Shown here in pieces: positions 1 through 8,723 of a stretch of 64,000 nucleotides of DNA. Each line of letters starts with the position of its first letter. Within the stretch, counting starts at the first letter, position 1. The position numbers and the translations under genes are program-made. This DNA is from CAZQQN01 sp964595485 (GTDB lineage Bacteria; Bacteroidota; Bacteroidia; CAILMK01; CAYYUA01), in the NCBI GenBank assembly GCA_964595485.1, contig CAZQQN010000002.1, forward strand, positions 1 through 64,000, in the 5' to 3' direction. Under the pieces are notes generated by a model, which was given only the letters and a program-made list of their open reading frames with translations, ran no database searches and was not told the origin of the DNA.

Positions 1-4
1 ATTG

Positions 5-103
5 GTTCCCTTCTCCCGCTGGCGGGAGAAGGGTTAGGGATGAGGGTGGTAAAAGAGTCAACCCCCAATCCTGGCTCTTCTCCCAGGGTTGGGAGAAGGG
101 AAC
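5..103. repeat. Intergenic inverted-repeat element with two G/C-rich hairpins
   Basis: Two hairpins lie about 70 bp apart. The first pairs cccttctcccgc (8-19) with gcgggagaaggg (22-33). The second pairs cttctccca (77-85) with tgggagaag (90-98). The outer arms gttcccttctccc (5-17) and gggagaagggaac (91-103) are a perfect 13-bp inverted repeat, so the whole block can fold back on itself. It is non-coding, more G/C-rich than its surroundings, and resembles the REP/MITE-type short repeats scattered in bacterial genomes. The left edge may continue outside the window. That it is mobile or repeated is inferred; no second copy was seen here. Confidence 0.55.
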
Positions 104-256
104 TTAATTTTCCCTTATATCAGGAGTTAGAACATATTGCTTAGACGCCTACTTCAATAAAAAAATTTAACCCCTTGTCCGAAAAATAGGGTCCGTTTTG
201 ATTATTTCCCACAGGGTAATAAAGAACCTGCTTAAGGTGAAGGGAAAGCAATTCGT

Positions 257-844
257 TCAACTTTCTGACTGCTCATACACCCAAAAGCCGGGCGCATCAT
301 CCATATCCAGGGCCAGGTCATCCGGGTTTTCCTGTAAAAGCATCCGGGCCATTATCAAATCTCCGGCCGCAACCACACTAAAAAGCCAACCAAAGATCAG
401 CCAGGGGAAACTTCCTATCATGATACCGATCAAGGCCGGCAATAAGCCCAGCACCAAGCCAGGCATCAGAATCCCTTTCAGGTAGTGCCGAACCGGCAGA
501 GCTTCCTTACAATGGCAGTATGGAGCCATGTGTTGCCATATCACCCCGAATTGAATGGATCGCCAACCATTTTGACTGTACCAGGCAAAAGTCACAGCAT
601 GGAGGAGCTCGTGTAACACAACCCCGCCAATAAACAGGACAAAAAAACCTACTATCCCCAAAGTGTCAGAGCTCACCCCATTGTTTGATCCTTCTTGCTC
701 CCAATTGCCTAAACTACCCTCATCACCATGGAAAAGCCAAAAAAGCCCCCCATAAATAGCCAGAAAAATCGCCATGAATCCAATGCTCCAGATATTGGCT
801 TTGAAGAGGGTGGTTTTTCTTTCACGTGGGGATGAATCCGTCAT
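257..844 (-). CDS. DUF3267-type membrane zinc metalloprotease
   Basis: A 195-residue integral membrane protein with four or so hydrophobic segments (about 18-38, 60-80, 110-130, 140-160). A clear HELLH motif at residues 78-82 lies at the edge of the second segment, as in DUF3267 and other membrane-embedded putative zinc proteases. HExxH suggests zinc-dependent peptide hydrolysis in or near the membrane, but no substrate can be named. The start is the ATG at 844; a TTG six codons upstream (862) is a weaker choice. It stands alone downstream of the crtY-blh pair, separated by about 125 bp, and may be the last gene of that transcript. Family assignment is fairly secure, function is not. Confidence 0.75.
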   Translation of the reverse strand: MTDSSPRERKTTLFKANIWSIGFMAIFLAIYGGLFWLFHGDEGSLGNWEQEGSNNGVSSDTLGIVGFFVLFIGGVVLHELLHAVTFAWYSQNGWRSIQFGVIWQHMAPYCHCKEALPVRHYLKGILMPGLVLGLLPALIGIMIGSFPWLIFGWLFSVVAAGDLIMARMLLQENPDDLALDMDDAPGFWVYEQSES

Positions 845-970
845 AAAAAACACTTGTTCCAAAAAGCAAAATTAAGGGGTATTTAAAGAATATCCTTTTG
901 GAAAAAGGTTTGGCTATTCAAAAAAACCTGAAAAAAGTGTTGCCAAATTAGCTGGTTGGCTCAATTTAAG

Positions 971-1918
971 TCAGTTTTTTCCCTTCTCATAAAGATACTC
1001 CATCACAAGTGAATGGGGCAAAGTTACAGTAGCAATCACAATGAAGAAAATGGCCAGCAGATGATCCCGGCTTCCCAAGCTACCGGTCATCCAGAATAAG
1101 AGTCCAATGCCAATTAATGTTACCAATGTCAGGGGTAAGGCTTTGAATGCAAAGCCTTTGAATGTAAGGGAGCCTGTTTGCTGCTCAAGGAACTTCCGGA
1201 TCTCAATAACGGAATTCAGGGAATGCCACAAGGCCCAATAAGTAATAAAAGCAAGAAACAAAGGCGCAACAAAGGCTAATAATCCTAAAACGACAAGGTT
1301 GCTGGTTTCCAAAAGAAACCGCTTGCCGCTTATTTGCTTTTTTAGCCAATAAAACCCGAAAAATAAAACATTGATGGCAAAAAGGGCTAAAACTACTGGC
1401 AAAGCCCAATTTGATACAGTCGTTTCAGGAATGGGGGAGGTTCCAATCAAGGTTTCTATAACAGCGTATGCCTCTTCGTAGTGGAACAACAAGATGGCAC
1501 CAAGTACATACGTGCCCCACGTTACGTAAAACACCCGTTCAGGAAATGAATTAGCAGGTTTTGGTAAATAAAACAAATGGGATTGACCAAAGTGGTAAAT
1601 GGATAGGAGCAAAAACAAGCTTAAAGCCGCTATTGGCCATAACCACCATAAGACCATATAAAAACCCGCTGCCAATAAATAAGCTCCGTAGAAGAAGGCT
1701 TTTCGTTGGCGTGGTAACCAAGTTTCCAGACCGGCTGCATAAAAAATGTGATCATCGGTAGCCCCGTGTGGAATACCAATGAACAAGGTACCCATTGCTA
1801 ATAATCCGTATTGTAGGGTTTCCAGTAAATGGTAATTGAACAAAGAAAAAAGGATGATAAAACCGGTTATAACCATTACGGTCAGGTTAACTTTTGGTTG
1901 GTAAAAGGCCGGATTCAT
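971..1918 (-). CDS. blh: Brp/Blh-family beta-carotene 15,15'-dioxygenase
   Basis: A 315-residue multi-pass membrane protein of the Brp/Blh family, which cleaves beta-carotene symmetrically into two retinal molecules. Family marks are the conserved histidine clusters PHGATDDH (residues 50-57), YHFGQSH, YWALWHS and LPHSLVMEY near the C-terminus, which bind the catalytic iron, set among about eight hydrophobic segments. Length is normal. Its start codon lies inside the 3' end of crtY (32-bp overlap), so the two are almost certainly co-transcribed and translationally coupled: CrtY makes the substrate that Blh cleaves. Retinal normally serves a microbial rhodopsin, but no rhodopsin gene is in this window. 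Confidence 0.9.
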   Translation of the reverse strand: MNPAFYQPKVNLTVMVITGFIILFSLFNYHLLETLQYGLLAMGTLFIGIPHGATDDHIFYAAGLETWLPRQRKAFFYGAYLLAAGFYMVLWWLWPIAALSLFLLLSIYHFGQSHLFYLPKPANSFPERVFYVTWGTYVLGAILLFHYEEAYAVIETLIGTSPIPETTVSNWALPVVLALFAINVLFFGFYWLKKQISGKRFLLETSNLVVLGLLAFVAPLFLAFITYWALWHSLNSVIEIRKFLEQQTGSLTFKGFAFKALPLTLVTLIGIGLLFWMTGSLGSRDHLLAIFFIVIATVTLPHSLVMEYLYEKGKN

Positions 1919-3077
1919 GGTTTATTGGTTTTGATTTAAGGTGTTTACCCAATGCTTTGAGGAAAGGGGTATACGGCAATGTTAAGAGCAACCGGAGCTC
2001 TTCCCAAATAAAGCTTGAACCATCCAGGAAGCGAAATATGGTTTTAGCCCTGTTATTTTGGAAAACTGCCATCAGGCTTCTGCGCAGGTTATTCGGGTTA
2101 TCTGCTAATACTTGCAGGAAAAGGGCATCGTAAAACCTTGGCCTTGCCCCCCATTGCCCTTTAGGCCAGGCGGTCTGGCAGCTTAGCGCCTGGCTTATCA
2201 CCCTTGCAAAACGGACAGCACTAAGGAAGGTATAACCCGTTGAAGGCCGGGTGTCACCACCTAATATCCCCATATTGATCACCCGTTTTCCCCAGTAGCG
2301 CTTTAAAGGGGTATGACTCATCGGGATGAGTCCACCTTCATTTCGCTCAATCCGGTAAGGGGCGCCAGAAAAGTGATTATCAAGGTATTGACCTAAAGCA
2401 TTGTTGGCGTAATCCTCGGTAAGGGTTTCATGACCAAACGATGTGCAGTTAAGGATTAAGCGGTTTGGGTTTAACGGGAGCATGTACATAAACCGTAAGT
2501 CCCTGGAATGGGGCAATGCGAAATCCATTAGCGTAATGTGCCGGTCTTCCACAACAGGATCGTCAAAAACAACTTCCCAACCTTTGAAACGCTGATAGGC
2601 AATATTGTTCTGAATCTGCGGCAATGATGAAGTAAAGGGGTATGCACTGTTGAAAATATAGGTGCCGGTGAATGTCCGGTTATTGGCTGCCACGTAGGCG
2701 CCAGATTCATCTTCATGAATACCGGATACTGTTTCCTGAAGCCACGTTATATTAGGGTGGGCATTGATAGTAGGCAAAAGCCCTTCGTAAAATTTATGGG
2801 CAGGCAGGTAATGATACGGCATGGCAGAAGCATTCATTTTGACAACTTTTTTACCATTGCGTACCTGTACGCTTTGCCAAGTCTTTTGAATTAACTTGTT
2901 AACAGGAGGGGGTGGATCACCCCAAAAAGTCCACGTTCGGTTGTTGGCTGTTTTATCATCTTTTTCCAGGATCAGGATTTGCTTCTGGTCCAAAAACTTG
3001 GTTTTGGCCAGGTAATAAGCCAGACTCATGCCTGCTGCGCCCATTCCTACTATTATGTAATCAAAATCAAGGCGCAT
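1887..3077 (-). CDS. crtY: Lycopene beta-cyclase, CrtY type
   Basis: This 396-residue flavoprotein cyclises the ends of lycopene to give beta-carotene. An N-terminal dinucleotide-binding motif, GMGAAG (residues 11-16), follows a typical YIIV strand, and the cyclase block RPSTGYTF is near residue 290. The reading frame stays open 43 codons upstream to an ATG at 3206, but that extension is Cys/His-rich and unlike the family, while MRLDFDYIIVG at 3077 is the usual N-terminus, so 3077 is chosen. The stop lies inside blh. Other carotenoid genes (crtB, crtI, crtE) are not in the window. Function is confident from motif order and partnership with blh. Confidence 0.87.
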   Translation of the reverse strand: MRLDFDYIIVGMGAAGMSLAYYLAKTKFLDQKQILILEKDDKTANNRTWTFWGDPPPPVNKLIQKTWQSVQVRNGKKVVKMNASAMPYHYLPAHKFYEGLLPTINAHPNITWLQETVSGIHEDESGAYVAANNRTFTGTYIFNSAYPFTSSLPQIQNNIAYQRFKGWEVVFDDPVVEDRHITLMDFALPHSRDLRFMYMLPLNPNRLILNCTSFGHETLTEDYANNALGQYLDNHFSGAPYRIERNEGGLIPMSHTPLKRYWGKRVINMGILGGDTRPSTGYTFLSAVRFARVISQALSCQTAWPKGQWGARPRFYDALFLQVLADNPNNLRRSLMAVFQNNRAKTIFRFLDGSSFIWEELRLLLTLPYTPFLKALGKHLKSKPINHESGLLPTKS

Positions 3078-3449
3078 AGGATCATTTTTAGGCCATAAAC
3101 TGAAAAATGTAAAAGGGTAAACAGGTAACTTAGCAGTTGGTTTAATGGAAAGGTGAAAATAGTGTGCGGATAAGTGCTTAAAGGTACATGAATGGCATGA
3201 TAGCAAACCCAGGTTATGCCTTTTATAGCCACCAGATTAGCACAGGAGTTCCTTCTACTATGGGTTAAACCCGGATTGATTGCAATATCTCGTTTCTACT
3301 TGTATTTTGGCAGGGATATCGGCCCCAAAAACATTCCATTGGCCAATGTGCTTGTCGGTAAAAGAACTTTGCTTTGCAAATTTCATAGGATTTTGAATGC
3401 ATTGTAGCATTCTCCTTGCTTAAAATGACCCTGAAGTATTGAATGGCCT
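3078..3449. other. Intergenic region upstream of crtY
   Basis: This 372-bp stretch separates acyP from crtY, both on the minus strand. It must contain the crtY-blh promoter unless those genes are read from acyP. I see no exact TAnnTTTG box on the minus strand, no strong terminator and no convincing small gene. An open frame of 63 codons on the plus strand (3216-3407) has no recognisable domain and was not accepted. Confidence 0.5.
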
Positions 3450-3719
3450 TTATTTTACAACAAACCCCTGGAAGTTTTTAACATCACCAGTCTCTTGGTC
3501 CACCTTGTCCACCCGGGCAGCAGAAGGCCCTTCATGACACCAATTTATAAACTGTTGTACGGCATCTTCTTCCCCTTCAACTTCTAAATAAACAGAACCA
3601 TCCGGTTCATTCCTTACAAAACCTTGAACACCCATTTCATTGGCTTTTTCCCGGGTAGAAGCGCGGAAAAACACGCCTTGAACCCTGCCGCTGATTTTAA
3701 GGTTGAAGTGCTTTTTCAT
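3450..3719 (-). CDS. acyP: Acylphosphatase
   Basis: An 89-residue cytosolic acylphosphatase, which hydrolyses the carboxyl-phosphate bond of acyl phosphates such as acetyl phosphate or 1,3-bisphosphoglycerate. The signature GRVQGVFFRAST (residues 11-22) supplies the phosphate-binding loop and catalytic Arg19; the second block GFVRNEPDGSV supplies the catalytic Asn37. Length is exactly that of the family. It sits 50 bp downstream of a DMT transporter gene on the same strand and may share its transcript. Physiological role in bacteria is usually unclear. Confidence 0.93.
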   Translation of the reverse strand: MKKHFNLKISGRVQGVFFRASTREKANEMGVQGFVRNEPDGSVYLEVEGEEDAVQQFINWCHEGPSAARVDKVDQETGDVKNFQGFVVK

Positions 3720-3769
3720 ATTGAAAGGCCTTTTTACCCAACTGTAAACATGAATTCATTTAACTCAGT

Positions 3770-4651
3770 TTAAAGAATGTTGGTTTTATAACCCAGCGTT
3801 ATGAAAGCCACACCCAGAAGCATGATCATTACAGCAGGTAACCGGGCTTTCAGGTTTTCTTCTTTGAAAAATATAGCACCCCAAATCACACTCAGAGCAG
3901 CACCCATTCGCTTAATAGCTATCACGTAAGCTACCAGTGTCAACTGAATGGCAAGCATTTGAAATACCAATACCAGACCGGAGCTCATACCCAAAAACAA
4001 AAGCGGCCAGAAGTACTTGCGGGTTTTCTGGATCGGCCTATTAGAACGAAGCCAGACAACCGGGGATAGCCCTATCACCAAGAAACCTATCAAAGCACCT
4101 GAATAATAAATTGGAGAAGATGCTTCCATACCAATTTTATCAAAATTCGATGAAATGCTCCATAAAAAGGCAACCATTAGCATCAGGCGAGGACCTTGCT
4201 CGCGTAGTAAAGCTTTAAAAGGCTCCAGGATACCTTTATTGACCTGGTCAAAGTTCAGCAAATAAGCCCCAGCAACTATGAAAATCACGCCAATCAGGCC
4301 CATCGGAGTTGGGAACTCCCCAACTATAATGGGAGATGTTAGCAACAAGAAAAGCGGCGTGAAGGTAATCATGGGCATAACCAAGGAGAGGTCAGAGGCC
4401 TGTATAGCTCGCATATAGATCGGAGTAACTACCAGGTTAATGGTGCCGCTTACTAAAACTGCCCACCAAAAGTTTTCTTCAAGGGCAGGCATTGGCAGGA
4501 TCACCATTATAGGAATCAGGATAGCAAATGCAAAAAACCGCCACGCCCAACCAGCTAAATAAATATCCAGGTTTTGGAGCGATTGTTTACCAAACACCAC
4601 TTTTAATGAATCAAAAAAAGCGGTCAGTATGGCATACAAAAACCAGGACAT
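3770..4651 (-). CDS. EamA/DMT-family transporter
   Basis: A 293-residue inner-membrane protein with about ten hydrophobic helices, arranged as two EamA repeats (about 1-135 and 150-290), the layout of drug/metabolite transporters. The N-terminus (MSWFLYAILTAFFDSL) already forms the first helix, which supports the start at 4651. These carriers export or import small metabolites, amino acids or nucleotide sugars; substrate cannot be predicted. It lies between DUF2237 (upstream, 79 bp) and acyP (downstream, 50 bp), all on the minus strand. Confidence 0.85.
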   Translation of the reverse strand: MSWFLYAILTAFFDSLKVVFGKQSLQNLDIYLAGWAWRFFAFAILIPIMVILPMPALEENFWWAVLVSGTINLVVTPIYMRAIQASDLSLVMPMITFTPLFLLLTSPIIVGEFPTPMGLIGVIFIVAGAYLLNFDQVNKGILEPFKALLREQGPRLMLMVAFLWSISSNFDKIGMEASSPIYYSGALIGFLVIGLSPVVWLRSNRPIQKTRKYFWPLLFLGMSSGLVLVFQMLAIQLTLVAYVIAIKRMGAALSVIWGAIFFKEENLKARLPAVMIMLLGVAFITLGYKTNIL

Positions 4652-4730
4652 AGGAATTTAGAGCAGAAAAGAAATGGCAAAAGCCTTTTTTATACCTTCA
4701 AAGACCAACCTGCCAATGGTGTTTAGCTTT

Positions 4731-5111
4731 TTAATCCTGGGCGCTACTATCAGCTTTAACCGCATACTGGACAAGGGTATCCAGGGCCACATATTCAAGG
4801 GTTTTTTCTTCGGTTGCTTCCAGAACCACTTTTGGTGCAACGCCCGCTTCAAAGGCTTCCTTCCAGCGAGAAGCGCACAAGCACCAGCGATCCCCAGGCT
4901 TCAAACCAGGAAAATCAAATTGTGGAACTGGCGATGAAAGGTCATTCCCCTGCGCTTTGGTAAATTCCAGAAATTTTTCGGTCATAACAGCGCACACCGT
5001 ATGGGTGCCCTTATCATCTTCTCCTGTTTCGCAGCATCCATCCCTATAGAAACCGGTTAATGGGTCTTCACTGCAAGTGATCAAAGGTTCACCGAATACA
5101 TTATTGGCCAT
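4731..5111 (-). CDS. DUF2237 family protein
   Basis: A 126-residue soluble protein matching the DUF2237 family: N-terminal NVFGEPLITCSEDPLTGFYRDG, a CCETG block, then HTVCAVMTEKFLEF and the GDRWCLCASRWKEA motif, ending in an amphipathic helix. The family is widespread in bacteria and some eukaryotes and has no established biochemical function; the conserved cysteines (in the TCS, GCCETG, HTVCAV and WCLCASR blocks) could bind metal or be redox active, but that is inference. It is a single gene upstream of the DMT transporter. Confidence 0.82.
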   Translation of the reverse strand: MANNVFGEPLITCSEDPLTGFYRDGCCETGEDDKGTHTVCAVMTEKFLEFTKAQGNDLSSPVPQFDFPGLKPGDRWCLCASRWKEAFEAGVAPKVVLEATEEKTLEYVALDTLVQYAVKADSSAQD

Positions 5112-5317
5112 AATACTAGTGTATTTAATTTTTGATTTAGAAAAATCTATTAACCTCCTTTTCTGCTGAAATAAACTCGTAGCATTGGTACAAAGGAATA
5201 AAGGAAATTCGTCAAAGCCATATTAGTTTCAATATCCTTTACAATGGCAGCATTCAATTCACGATGAAAGCACATGATATACTACAAGCCCGGCATAAGT
5301 TTACCGTTCCTTCCTGA

Positions 5318-6388
5318 CTATTCTACAACCTTATCAATGTAATTAGAATTGAGAATGCTCAAAGCCCCCATGTACTTAAGCTCAAATGAAATTACATCCC
5401 CCACCTTATAACCCGAATTGTTACTGCCTAACTCCACAATTAGCATATCAGAACTAGAACCAATAATCGTTAGTCCTTTGTCCTTCGGAATCAAGAATTT
5501 CGGGTCAATATCCAAAAGCCCCACATCAATAATGGCCCGGTAGTGATTTTCCCCATAATCCCCCTCATTGATTTGGTGAGTTTCCCCGCTTGGGTCTTCT
5601 CCCAATTCTCCGGTGGGCACTTTTGGCTTCTCCGACACCTCAATGATCTCTGTAAAAAGCTCGAGCACACCCGTTTCCATACCTTCTACCGGGGAATCAC
5701 TAAAAAGATTATTGCCAAAATAAATCGTTTCACCAACGCGAAAATGGTTGATCTCCCGCGGCAACTGCTTGTTTAGCAGTAAAGGTATCGTCACAGAAGC
5801 TCCTCCGGATATGAATTGGATCTTCCTGTTAAATTTCATTTCAATGAGTTGCTTGTATAAACTTAGCTGCACCAGTTTATCCTGTGATGGCATTACTCCG
5901 TGCAGGCAGTTAAGGTTCGTTCCCAGGCCAACGACAGATATACCAGGCAACTGAAAAACATCTGAATAAAAATCCAATAAGTCTTCTCGCATAACACCTT
6001 CCCGAAGGTCCCCCATCTCAATCATGATAATGATGCGATGCAGTTTTTTCTGCTTGACAGCCTCATCCGATAGCATCTTGATTGTATCAAATTCTGTATT
6101 AAGGCTGATATCAGCAACGCTGACTACTTGCTCTATGGTACCCTTTGGCGGAGGTTTGATATACATGGTATGAATACCAGGGTTGATATCCTTAGCTATT
6201 TGCAGGTTACTAACGCGGGAATCATGAACTTCTTCGACCCCTAAATCAATGATTTCACGTATGTAATCCTCGTTACCACAGAGTAGTTTTGTTACAATAC
6301 CCCACTGAACGCCTTCTTCTTCAAAAAGATTATTGAGGAAATCATAGTTTCTCCGCAATTTGTTCCGGTAAAGTTTTAATACGGCCAT
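5318..6388 (-). CDS. Alanine/ornithine racemase-like PLP enzyme
   Basis: A 356-residue fold-type III PLP enzyme resembling the alanine/ornithine racemase family (Orr/YhfX group). The N-terminal alanine racemase barrel starts at once, with the expected PLP lysine at residue 34 (IVTKLLCG). Later blocks are EEVHDSRVSNL, EMGDLREGV and GGASVTIPLL, and a C-terminal beta domain ends the protein. The predicted reaction is interconversion of L- and D-forms of a cytosolic amino acid; substrate is not fixed by sequence. It is the third gene of an apparent operon with a GNAT acetyltransferase (93 bp upstream) and a sodium:solute symporter, which suggests uptake and modification of one amino-acid-like compound. 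Confidence 0.8.
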   Translation of the reverse strand: MAVLKLYRNKLRRNYDFLNNLFEEEGVQWGIVTKLLCGNEDYIREIIDLGVEEVHDSRVSNLQIAKDINPGIHTMYIKPPPKGTIEQVVSVADISLNTEFDTIKMLSDEAVKQKKLHRIIIMIEMGDLREGVMREDLLDFYSDVFQLPGISVVGLGTNLNCLHGVMPSQDKLVQLSLYKQLIEMKFNRKIQFISGGASVTIPLLLNKQLPREINHFRVGETIYFGNNLFSDSPVEGMETGVLELFTEIIEVSEKPKVPTGELGEDPSGETHQINEGDYGENHYRAIIDVGLLDIDPKFLIPKDKGLTIIGSSSDMLIVELGSNNSGYKVGDVISFELKYMGALSILNSNYIDKVVE

Positions 6389-6481
6389 AAAGGGTTTGAA
6401 AAGCTCAAGAAATACTTCAGGGAGATAAATCCGGTTAGAAGCAAAAAAGGCTAATCATCTGGTAAACACTGCTTTTCTTTG

Positions 6482-6934
6482 TTATTTAGATAACCTGTAT
6501 TCCAGGTATTTGTTTTTGTAACCCAGTTTTTCGTACAAAAAACGGGCTGGATTCTCAGGCTCAACATGTAGCGCTATCCCGCCTTCGGTAATTTCCGTTG
6601 CTTTTTGAACCAGCGCTTTGCCTAAACCTGTGCCCCGGTAACGCCTATTCACAGCAATATAAACTAAATAATTAGGGGGATGATACCCTTCCATATGCGT
6701 TAAATTCAGAATAACAGAACCGCTTATCATGCCTTCATCTTTACTGACAATCACATAGCCCCCTTTATTGGGTTCCCGACTCATTGCATATTGAACGGCA
6801 TTCCGGATGGCTTCTTTGTCATCTCTGTATTCATCCAGGTTTTGGTGTAAAAATTTTACGACATTATCTATTTCCAGCTCCTCTGAATTTTCAGGGGTAT
6901 AAACTTCCAAATTAAACAGTTCTTTGCCGTTCAT
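6482..6934 (-). CDS. GNAT-family N-acetyltransferase
   Basis: A 150-residue acetyltransferase. The acetyl-CoA pyrophosphate loop RRYRGTGLGKALV lies around residues 96-108, preceded by the YIAVNRRYR strand, and a typical C-terminal FLYEKLGYKNKYLEYRL ends the domain. The substrate is unknown; the partners (symporter and racemase) point to an amino acid or small amine. Its first 23 bp overlap the 3' end of the symporter gene, so the two are probably translationally coupled. Confidence 0.85.
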   Translation of the reverse strand: MNGKELFNLEVYTPENSEELEIDNVVKFLHQNLDEYRDDKEAIRNAVQYAMSREPNKGGYVIVSKDEGMISGSVILNLTHMEGYHPPNYLVYIAVNRRYRGTGLGKALVQKATEITEGGIALHVEPENPARFLYEKLGYKNKYLEYRLSK

Positions 6935-8555
6935 TATGGCAGGTTTTTTTAGGTAAAATCAAGGATAAAATTACGAAAATTATGAATGAACAAAAGATGC
7001 CGTAAATATTGGCATCCAAGTTAAACGGTAAGCTAAACTGGCAATCGGCAAAGTAAAGATCTACTATTCGCGTATTTCCGAGTTGCTCATTGAGCTTCCC
7101 TAAAAGGGCCTCTTTCTTGATTGCTGCTATATTGATATCCTGAAGTGAAGAAAAAAATGGCTGAAGCTTTGCTGCTTTACTTTGCAAGGTGCTTAAGTCC
7201 ATGTTTTCACTCACATTCACCTGGAAATGCTTCAAAAGGAAGGTGACAGATCCCCCACTCAGAATGCCACCTATAGCACCTGCTGGACTGCTTCTTTCCC
7301 AATAAAGGGCTCCAATGATCGGCACCAGTAAACCAGAGACCATAAAGGCATAGGAGTAAAGCATTAATGACAGAACATTACCCCAAGTACTTGCCAGGAA
7401 CAATGCTGCGGAGCCAATTGCCAATGTAATAACCTGGGAATACCGAAGAAAAGCTGAGCCTTGATTACTCCATGGTTTGAAATAACCAATGATATCCGAA
7501 ACCACATTACCCGATGAGGCCATTAAACAGCTGTCAGCAGTTGACAATATAGCCGAGAAATAAGCAGCTAACATGATACCCATAAGACCCGGGGGTAAGA
7601 CTGTCCTTAAGAGCATAGGCAGGCCTGTTTCACTATCAGCCGCTTCAATAGAAGGAACCCCTAAGTACTCAAACATGCCCTGGCCCGCTGCAACCCGCGC
7701 CAGTAAACCCAAAGCAACACCCATGAAAGCCATTACAGGAAATTCAAACAAGCCTGCGATATACCAAGCCCTTTTAGCAGTGCGAGTGTCCCGGCATGCA
7801 AAGATCCTTTGATACAAAGTCATTCCCACAAACCAAATGGGAACAATTGTTACACCCCAATTGACCAATTGTTGCCATGAAACATTGGTGAATTCTAAAA
7901 ACCGGGGTTGAACGGCTGATTCAATAGCTTCCCAACCACCCACTGCATAATATGCCATCGGTAACCCGATAAAAATCAAACCGGTCATCAATATAGCCCA
8001 TTGAATGGTATCGGTATAAATGACTGCCTTCAAACCACCCATGACAGTATAAAGTACAGCTACTGCACCCATGATGATTAAAGCCCATCCCAGCTCAAGC
8101 GATTCAATGGAACCTGCTGCCAGCTTTGCCCCTGCAAGCATTTGGGAGCTTGTAAAAAGCCCATAGCCAATTGCTGAAACCAATGCGGCTATCAGTGCTA
8201 CAAACGGAGAATAATAGTAAGCAAAAACCTGGGGTAACGTAAGGTAATCCTTAAAATGAGGGTTTCCTTTTATCCTGGGGATGAGGATTACTGCTGCTAA
8301 CCAGGCCCCTAACAAGCCTGTAAAAAGCATCCAACCGCCTGAAAGGCCCATAGTAAAACCCAACCCTCCCAAACCGATTGAAAAACCACCTCCCACATCG
8401 GTTGCTACAACGGACAAACCAGTATGCATGCTCCCCATATTACGCCCCCCTGCATAGTAATCTTCAGCACCTTTGTTCTTTTGTAGGAAATAGTACCCAA
8501 AAGTTAGCATACCAGCCATGTAAAGCAGGAATATGATGAGGTCAACGGTATGCAT
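6912..8555 (-). CDS. Sodium:solute symporter (SSS family)
   Basis: A 547-residue inner-membrane transporter with about 13 hydrophobic helices, in the sodium:solute symporter family (PutP/PanF-like fold). It begins with MHTVDLIIFLLYMAGMLTFG. The early block AGGRNMGSMHTGLSVVATDVG and the later LMASSGNVVSDIIGYFKP are typical of the family. It carries a long hydrophilic insertion near residues 440-510 before the last helix. It would couple sodium influx to uptake of an organic solute. First gene of the symporter-GNAT-racemase operon, with a Crp/Fnr regulator gene 168 bp upstream on the same strand. Confidence 0.9.
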   Translation of the reverse strand: MHTVDLIIFLLYMAGMLTFGYYFLQKNKGAEDYYAGGRNMGSMHTGLSVVATDVGGGFSIGLGGLGFTMGLSGGWMLFTGLLGAWLAAVILIPRIKGNPHFKDYLTLPQVFAYYYSPFVALIAALVSAIGYGLFTSSQMLAGAKLAAGSIESLELGWALIIMGAVAVLYTVMGGLKAVIYTDTIQWAILMTGLIFIGLPMAYYAVGGWEAIESAVQPRFLEFTNVSWQQLVNWGVTIVPIWFVGMTLYQRIFACRDTRTAKRAWYIAGLFEFPVMAFMGVALGLLARVAAGQGMFEYLGVPSIEAADSETGLPMLLRTVLPPGLMGIMLAAYFSAILSTADSCLMASSGNVVSDIIGYFKPWSNQGSAFLRYSQVITLAIGSAALFLASTWGNVLSLMLYSYAFMVSGLLVPIIGALYWERSSPAGAIGGILSGGSVTFLLKHFQVNVSENMDLSTLQSKAAKLQPFFSSLQDINIAAIKKEALLGKLNEQLGNTRIVDLYFADCQFSLPFNLDANIYGIFCSFIIFVILSLILPKKTCHNERQRTV

Positions 8556-8723
8556 ACTAAACTTTTTAAAGCCAGGGGTGCTGGCTAATGCCTTTTAACG
8601 AAAGTACATTTTTGGTGGGAAAATCAAAGCTTAGTATGATCTGTGTTATGGCAGGCTTTTTTAGTATGCAACCGTGAGGAAGTAGACCTGGATAATGAAG
8701 GAGCGAATTATTACCAGACCACC

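Noticed and set aside
823..828. Other CACGTG sequences (also at 26984, 40230 and 44040)
   Set aside because: The flanks do not fit TGTTTCACGTGAAACA, so they are not parS-like.
3216..3407. A 63-codon open frame upstream of crtY
   Set aside because: No recognisable domain and poor composition; not supported as a gene.
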